Shown here in pieces: positions 58,082-64,000 of a stretch of 64,000 nucleotides of DNA. The position numbers were made by a program, and so were the translations under genes. The stretch covers positions 24,646,811-24,710,810 of the forward strand of contig NC_045128.1 of NCBI RefSeq assembly GCF_007655135.1, read 5' to 3'. The notes under the pieces were generated by a model. That model was given only the letters and a program-made list of their open reading frames with translations, had not been told where the DNA came from and made no database searches. Origin of the DNA: Punica granatum (taxonomy: Eukaryota; Streptophyta; Magnoliopsida; Myrtales; Lythraceae). Positions within the stretch are counted from its first letter, which is position 1, and each line of letters begins with the position of its first letter.

Positions 58082-60705
58082 ATGGTACGCCTTGTTTCCG
58101 TTGCGTCCATCTCTTTTATTCTTTTGTTTCGAAATCCCATCAATCCGCTGCACGATTGATCTGTTGTCGTTTTCCACTGCTTAGGGTTTCCTAATCTCAT
58201 CCCCCTGTGATTGTGTATACATTCGATTGCTCGAATACCTGTATTCTTCTTTATCTGTGCATATTGTTTTCTGGGCTCGGGCGCTGTCTGGGATTGGTTT
58301 TCCGCAAGTAAAAAGATCATTACTTTTTCGATCGGAGAATAATGAATGATTTATATGCAACGGTTTTGTTGAGGAATACAACATAGGAAAAATTTTCCTA
58401 ATCGGGAGGTTCATGGGAAGTTCAGTGTTCATCACCTTTGATCGATGGACATTTAGTCTTTGAACAATTCAGTTAGGCATTTGGTTGGAATTTTATGAAG
58501 GTTTGTTATCGAGGGCAGCAGCTCTGATAATGTTGATAGATAGCCCTTTAAGGTTTTCTGTTTTCTGGTCGGAAGTCCATGAGCCTCGTCAAACTGTTCT
58601 CTTTAGAGCTGAATCTCAACGGGTGCAGCTCTAGGCAATTAATAGTTTAGGACTGCTTCTCTTTCATTTCAGGTATTTAAGTATAAAAAGGGGCAACAGT
58701 GAAGGTGTTCTTTTTTGTTGAGGCAACTTTCGGGATTTTTATTTGGTACTATGATTACTGGAAGATGAAATGTTCGCTAGCTAATGCATAGTAGATTATT
58801 TTGTTTTCGGGCCTCCTGGCTACTAGTTAAACACCTTTGTTAGCAAATAGATAAATGAATTAAAGGAGTCCGTATAGCATTAATGAGACAGTAAGAGAAC
58901 TTGAAGCTCGTTTGCAACCTGCGAAGAGATGAAGAATGAGATGATCAGTTAAATCTTTTATTTTATTTTTTGGCCTGTTTTAGAGTGGGAATTGGAATGG
59001 TATTTCAAGGATAAGGGTGTGATTGTCCAATTGAGTGATCATTGGTGATTGAAAAGGAATAGTTGGATCCCCCTTAGTGGCCTTTCTATTGAATTTGTGA
59101 GTGGAAGCCCCATTTCTTTCCATATACTGATTAAAAACGTTGGATTTTGATTACTTGTTGATATTTGCTTTTCTTTGTATATTTTGCTTATCCTTCTTTT
59201 GTAAAATGAAACTAAGTAGTTTATATGTTTATACAGGCTGCTAAGATTCTTGCCAACTTGATTGTTATGGGTGGTGGTATTTTAGCTCGGGCATTTGTTC
59301 AAGCTTATCGACAGGCGCTTGCCAGTAAGTTTTGTGTGGATACAACTCCATGTGAATCCATCAAAAACTGTTTGTGCCGATAGTTTAAAAACAAACTATG
59401 CTTCTGATCTTATTTTTGTTGCCAGCTTTTGTATTGTTTTGTTATCTAATGTAAATTTCTAGTTACTAGTTTATCGTCATAGACACATATAGAGTGAGTA
59501 CAAGAATCATGAGATGTTCAATAAAATACAATTGAGTATGATAATGGACAGCTCACTGGTGTTGCAGAGTCTTCTATAGTTGATATATTGTTCGGTGATT
59601 AAGACTAGTTTGCTGTGGTAATGTATGTCGTAATTGTTTTATGGGCTTTCCCAAGAGTCAAGGTGGATTTTTCACGACACCACCATGTGAATTGCAGACG
59701 TTATCAGACCCAAGCTACCTCTGAAATCGTGCCCGTTTGGTTTTTAAAAATTTGTTAACTCTACTCCACTTATCTTCAATTCAACAATACAATTATTACT
59801 TTTCCCTTTTCTCTTCAATTTTTTAACCATTCAATTTTATTTTTAATACTAAATTCTCTCAACTATTTATTACTTTTTCCACAATTCAACAACACAATCA
59901 TTACTTTCTCTCAACTATTCATTATTTTTTCACACTTTTTCTCATAATTCAATAACACAGTCATTACAAACCAATTAAAATCAAAACTCAACTTTACTCA
60001 ACTCTAAAACTAAACACAGCCGTTTTTGTCCACGAGGTACCTCTGAAATCTTCACCTCGAGCTTTTTGATGAGTATTAAACATGTGGGTTTACCATCAGT
60101 CAGGACTTCACTTATAAAGGATGCTACTTATAGGCTGGGCATAGTTTTATAATCATCCTTGAGATCAATAATGCTTTTAAACAGATGCCTTTTTTTTTCT
60201 CACTGGCCATATAATCTGCCTTGTTTTCTAAGAAAAACGACTGGATGACATTTCCCTGTTTTAGCTGCATATAGGACTTATGTTAGTGCTTACAATCTGA
60301 AATGATCATTTATTTGGGTTCTAGATGCCTCAAAAAATGGCACCGCACAAGAAGCAATGCAGAACACTATCCATAGAGCAAGCAAGGCCATGACAGAGCA
60401 AGAGGCTAGGCAGATTCTTGGTGTCTCAGAGGGGACTGCTTGGGAAGAGATACTGAAGGTCCTCCTACTCTGTCTCTTTTTCATCTTGAAGTTTCTCTTT
60501 TGATGAGCTGCCCTTTCATTTTCTGATTTTCATATATGACTTAAGTGTATCTGAGAAATGTATTTAACTTCTCCTGCAGAAATACGATGTGCTGTTTGAG
60601 AGGAACACTAAGAACGGGAGCTTCTACCTTCAGTCAAAGGTTCACAGAGCCAAGGAATGTTTAGACGCCGTCTATAAAGGGAAAGGGGGAAGTGCTCCGA
60701 GTTGA
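58082..60705 (+). CDS. PAM16: PAM16/TIM16, mitochondrial import motor J-like subunit
   Basis: Four exons: 58082-58084 (the ATG only), 59237-59324, 60325-60458 and 60580-60705. All introns are GT..AG, phases agree, and the product is 116 residues, the usual plant length. The N-terminus MAAKILANLIVMGGGILARA is the hydrophobic anchor region. EAMQNTIHRASKAMTEQEA leads into the J-like domain (about 56-108) with ARQILGV, WEEILKKYDVLFERN and SFYLQSKVHRAKECLD. There is no HPD triad, as expected for PAM16, which pairs with the HPD-bearing PAM18 to control mtHsp70 at the TIM23 channel of the inner membrane. In Arabidopsis the homologue (MUSE5) restrains immunity. The distinctive point is the initiator codon alone in exon 1, followed by a 1152-bp intron. 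Confidence 0.95.
58182..58189 (+). promoter_or_regulatory. Telo-box-like motif in PAM16 intron 1
   Basis: TAGGGTTT lies about 100 bp into intron 1. This motif often sits near transcription starts of plant growth and translation genes. Its role here is inferred from position only. Confidence 0.35.
59729..60021. mobile_element. MITE family A copy 2, within PAM16 intron 2
   Basis: Related along its length to 43891-44192: it shares CTTCAATTCAACAATACAAT and ACAAACCAATTAAAA-type segments. Ends are GTGCCCGTTTGG and, read inward from the right, GGCTGTGTTTAG. No clean TAA target duplication remains. The insertion lies well away from both splice sites (59325 and 60324). Confidence 0.8.
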
Positions 60706-60905
60706 GGATTTTCGTGACAGCAGTCTTCGTTCGTTTTTTCTCCTCACCCTCTTGAGAGGATTATTATTACTTGAACTTGTGCTATATTGATTTGATAAGT
60801 GGGCCTTGAAAGTATTAAGGAACTGTCTGGGTCTCTGTCAGTTAATTGTTCATGTGAATGTGATGCAGTTTTAATTTTAGCAGCAGTTTTGGTAGTCTTC
60901 GAAAT

Positions 60906-60911
60906 AATAAA
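60906..60911 (+). terminator. Poly(A) signal of PAM16
   Basis: AATAAA about 200 nt after the stop codon, at a plausible distance for a plant 3' UTR. Confidence 0.55.
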
Positions 60912-60959
60912 GCCCTTGAAACTTGGCCCGTAACAGTGAATTTGTGAGATAGATCTCTA

Positions 60960-63084
60960 ATATATATATATATATATATCAAGGAGTGGCTTTCCTACCC
61001 CGGCTCCATGGGTGCAACTTGACCTTAAATCCCTGTTCGATATCATGGACTCGACCAGACCATTGGGGAGGACTCCCAACATACTCTCTGCAGGTCGGGT
61101 TGGCAGGATGCATCACGTGAAGGGTGAGAAAGCTTATGGCATAGCCTTCCTGTTGGTGGCCCTATGTGCTTACAATCCAAATGCGACCTCATATGGCTGG
61201 GTGGGTTTAGAATTCCTTCATTCTTGGTTTTTGTGAGAATCGATGTCCGTTTCATTTACCTTTCCCTTTTTTTTTATTGGCATTTACCTTTCCCTTCACA
61301 AGCTATACATTTGGATTTTAGGGCGACTAGTAGATATAACGGCAGGAGATCTTGCTAGCCTCCCGTACAAATAAGATACATATAGATAACTACAATTGCT
61401 TGTGTGTGGAAGGCGAAGAATTTGTGGGCAAAAGGAAGCATTTTTTGGATAGTGAGAAAATTTTAAATGATCCTATCTCATATTGACGTGGCGAGAAACC
61501 AATAAGATTTCTTTAATTTCACCTAAAAATAAGATTTTTTTAAAGAATAATAATTGTGACAATTGTTCGAGTTATTAGCATTAATATTTATATTTCATGC
61601 AATTTAATTGTATTTTCTCATGTCACGTCGTGAGATTAGATCATCCATGAACTTGTCGTGGATAGCCTTCCTCAAGCTGCCCCAGATCCGACTTTTATGC
61701 AAGGACATTCCTCCAGTAGAAGAGTTAGGACGGCCTTCCAAAGTTTTTCCTTCATTTATTTCACAAACATGAGAAAATTCTTTAAAATTGGTGTGATTTA
61801 TTTTAAATTTGAGTAATTTTTTAATAATTTAACTAATTTATTCCCACTAATTTCTTAAATTATTATGTGTAAATTACTAGAAGGATGTAAAATTAACTTT
61901 TAAGTAATCCTTGCACGCATGGGATTTAGACATCCCCTGTGTGCATCACTATTTTCTTCCTGCCTGTGGGATTTATATGTTGAATCCAGTTCTTAAAAGA
62001 AAAGAGAGTTAACATGGATTGATCCAAATGTTTCAATGCTAATTACACTTAATGACGATCTAGTATTCAAATCTTTCGAGTAGAGAAAATTCTTGATTAA
62101 GAGAGTTTTACCTTTTAATAGGTTTTACTGATTCCAACTGAATTAGTCTAATACTAGTTGGACATTCACTCCAACATTTTCTGCCTTGGCTGCCCTTGGT
62201 ATTCTCGATCTCTTCCTCTCTCAATTGTAGCCTCTATATATCCGTCTCTTTATATTCGCGTGATGTGTGTTTGCCTCGCGTATAGCAGCGCATTAACAAC
62301 TCATATGGTTGCGTTAATTTGATATGGTGTCATATTAGAAATTACTTTTGAAGAAAGGGAGAAAAGACAACTTTAAAGGAAGACAAATGGCAAATAAGCA
62401 GAAATGAAGAGTTACAGATTAGGGAAAGGATCTATGCAGATATAATTCCAACAACATAAAAATTATTTCAAGTACATTTATTGGATTGTAATAACTAACT
62501 AGGAAAATGTCGAAGGTTACAGGGCATATATATTCATTTTTACAAAGGCAAATAATATCCTATTGCACAACCTTTGATCAATATGTCAAATTTGGCATAT
62601 CCTTGAAAAAAAATTGTCTAAAACTACACAATCTTTCATTTTCGTGCGAAATTTAGCACACCTTGAAAATTCAGTCCAAATTTGATAGGAAATGATGATT
62701 TGGCTGTAGATTAAGAGCACACATAGAACAAGCCAAATAGTTGCACCATGTCGGCTATGATGTTAATTTTGGATAAATCCTTCGCAACTAAGTCAAATTT
62801 GACACAAAAGTGAAAAGTTATGCATTTTTAGATAATTTTTAATAGGCGTGCAAATTTTGATACATTGATAAAAAAAATTGTATTGTATAATGATGGTTAC
62901 TATTTTTAAAATTGAAAATTTTATTTTACACGAAAGCTGTTGAATATTTTCCTTTTAAATTCATATCTAACTATATAAAATCATGTATGTATATATATAT
63001 ATATAGCTGCAACAAAAATTGGTGTATTAGATGTACATACCGCAAACCCATGAATCCTGGCTTAGTTTATCGCTTCCTCTTCTA
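60960..63084. other. Non-coding stretch downstream of PAM16
   Basis: Begins with a TA tract (60960-60979). 60985-61240 is GC-richer with open frames on both strands but no recognised family. The rest is AT-rich with another TA tract near 62989-63005. A SINE-like copy is listed separately. Confidence 0.45.
62045..62165 (+). repeat. SINE-like dispersed repeat, copy 4
   Basis: The plus-strand reading has a CTAGTATTCAAATC B-box-like motif, then GAGAAAATTC, then ACTGATTCCAACTGAATTAG, the same order as the three minus-strand copies. Confidence 0.45.
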
Positions 63085-63652
63085 GGCTTGGTTTGGAAGT
63101 GCTATTGCTGATGGAGAAGTACTAAAATAAAATTACTGAAAAATAAGTGCTGGAATAAGCTAAAGTATTTGAAAAAAATTAATTTAAAACTGCTGAAAGT
63201 AAGAAAAAATAAATTAGTAATACTTGAAATAAAATAAGCAGAAGCTAATTTTCATAAGTACCTATTAACCTGCTAAAAGAAATCACATTTGCAACAACGA
63301 TTTTGACCTAAATCGTGATTTCAAAAATTCTCACCAAACACCAAATCTGCTTAAAATTATAAGAAAAAGTGATTATGGAACCTCTCACCTTTTTCTTCAA
63401 TTTTTTTAATCATTAAATTCAATTTTTAATACTACATACTCTCAACTATTCATTATTTTTCAACAATTTAATAACACAATCATTACTTTTTCTCAACTAT
63501 TCAATACTTTTTTCACAATTCAACAATACAATTATTATTTTTCAACTATTCATTACTTTTTCACGCTTTTTTTCATAATTTAAGAACACAGTCATTACAA
63601 ACCAATTAAAATCAAAACTCATCTCAACTCAACTCTAAAACCAAACACAACA
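63085..63652. mobile_element. Chimeric MITE: family C left half joined to family A right half
   Basis: 63085 to about 63385 follows the family C element at 13074-13399, from GGCTTGGTTTGGAAGTGC through ACACCAAATCTGCTTAAA to GTGATTATGGAACCTCTCA. It then switches directly to family A body sequence (TTCTTCAATTTTTTTAATCA onwards) and ends with the family A terminus (AAAACCAAACACAACA). The flanking triplets CTA on the left and TTA on the right are close to the TWA duplication of PIF/Harbinger elements. Confidence 0.75.
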
Positions 63653-63669
63653 TTAAGTTTAAACCTTAA

Positions 63670-64000
63670 TTCTAAAAGTATTATTTAGGTTCTTTTAGGG
63701 AAAAAAAAATATTTTGGTTCATGTAGTCCTAAACATCTAGTTCGTTAAACATTTTTTATTCAAAACCATAACTAGAAGTTGACGCCGTTAAATCAGTTCC
63801 TGTGGTAACTCCTAATTGATTGAATAATATTTTTAGTTTTTAAACTTTAAAAAATTTAAAAATATAAAATATAAAAATAAAAAAGAGAGGGGAGAGGGGA
63901 GTTTCTCCGATGGGGGCTCCCTCATCGGCCACTTCTCCTCCCCGGCAAGGTCGCTGGGTAAACTTTCCAGCAACCTTGCCGAGGGGGTGGGGGGTCCGAC
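63670..64000. other. Start of a further GC-cored element, cut by the window end
   Basis: An AT-rich arm with TTGGTTCATGTAGTCCTAAA and GTTGACGCCGTTAAAT motifs is followed by an A-rich run and, from about 63885, a GC-rich island (CGGCAAGGTCGCTGG and its near inverse CCAGCAACCTTGCCG, a hairpin). The arm-then-island order matches 6851-7548 and 29023-29972. The other half is outside the window. Confidence 0.35.

Noticed and set aside
59712..60054. TACCTCTGAAATC on both sides of the intron MITE as its target duplication
   Set aside because: The left copy ends at the element, but the right copy starts about 18 bp beyond the element end, and this MITE family makes 3-bp TAA duplications. It is probably chance or a separate small duplication.
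61012..61236. Open frames on both strands downstream of PAM16
   Set aside because: No recognised family, overlapping frames on opposite strands, and no promoter or splice-linked neighbours.

Overview
The window is nuclear DNA from a flowering plant, most likely a eudicot. The evidence is spliced genes with GT..AG introns, a cell-wall extensin, a plant-type ribosomal protein promoter (telo-box plus TGGGCC/T site II boxes), very AT-rich intergenic DNA, and many plant-type MITEs, SINEs, MULEs and LINE fragments. The species cannot be named from the sequence alone. There is no bacterial or organellar signature.

Four genes are well supported. (1) 11094-11501, minus: intronless ribosomal protein eL27 (RPL27). 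(2) 17527-20157, minus: a five-exon Got1/Sft2-like vesicle-transport membrane protein of 140 residues, assembled by hand from small exons whose splice phases all agree. (3) 50863-55501, plus: a two-exon, 1175-residue hybrid extensin in which a six-cysteine pollen Ole e 1/PAC-type domain lies between two long SPPPP extensin blocks and is itself split by the only coding intron. (4) 58082-60705, plus: PAM16/TIM16, the J-like subunit of the mitochondrial import motor. It has 116 residues in four exons, and the first coding exon is the ATG alone. These look like ordinary independent genes; nothing suggests an operon or cluster.

The rest is accessory DNA. 1-4200 is GC-richer decayed sequence without a recognisable gene. 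4.2-11 kb holds TA tracts, a SINE-like copy and a TIR element with a GC-rich core. 12.7-13.4 kb holds two PIF/Harbinger (Tourist-like) MITEs. 16.2-17.0 kb is a decayed LINE reverse transcriptase. 23.3-24.2 kb is a Ty3-like LTR plus partial gag. 29.0-30.0 kb is a MULE with a perfect 9-bp target duplication. 30.75-31.23 kb is a 5'-truncated LINE 3' end with a perfect 15-bp duplication. 33.4-33.9 kb is a hAT-like element with an 8-bp duplication. 43.8-44.5 kb is a tandem duplication in which one copy carries a MITE and the other is its empty site. 46.67-46.99 kb is a tRNA-derived SINE. 56.9-57.4 kb is a retroelement RNase H fragment. 63.1-63.65 kb is a chimeric MITE.

The most unusual structure is at 36546-38353: a 1.8-kb element with a perfect 9-bp target duplication. 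Each ~275-bp terminal repeat is itself a palindrome, and the interior is almost entirely an eight-copy, 156-bp tandem array. Other points of interest are a six-tract G-quadruplex motif 24 nt upstream of the PAM16 start, the sandwich architecture and intron position of the extensin/Ole e 1 gene, its 48-bp homogenised repeats, and a 31-nt G run in the probable 5' leader intron of the Got1-like gene.
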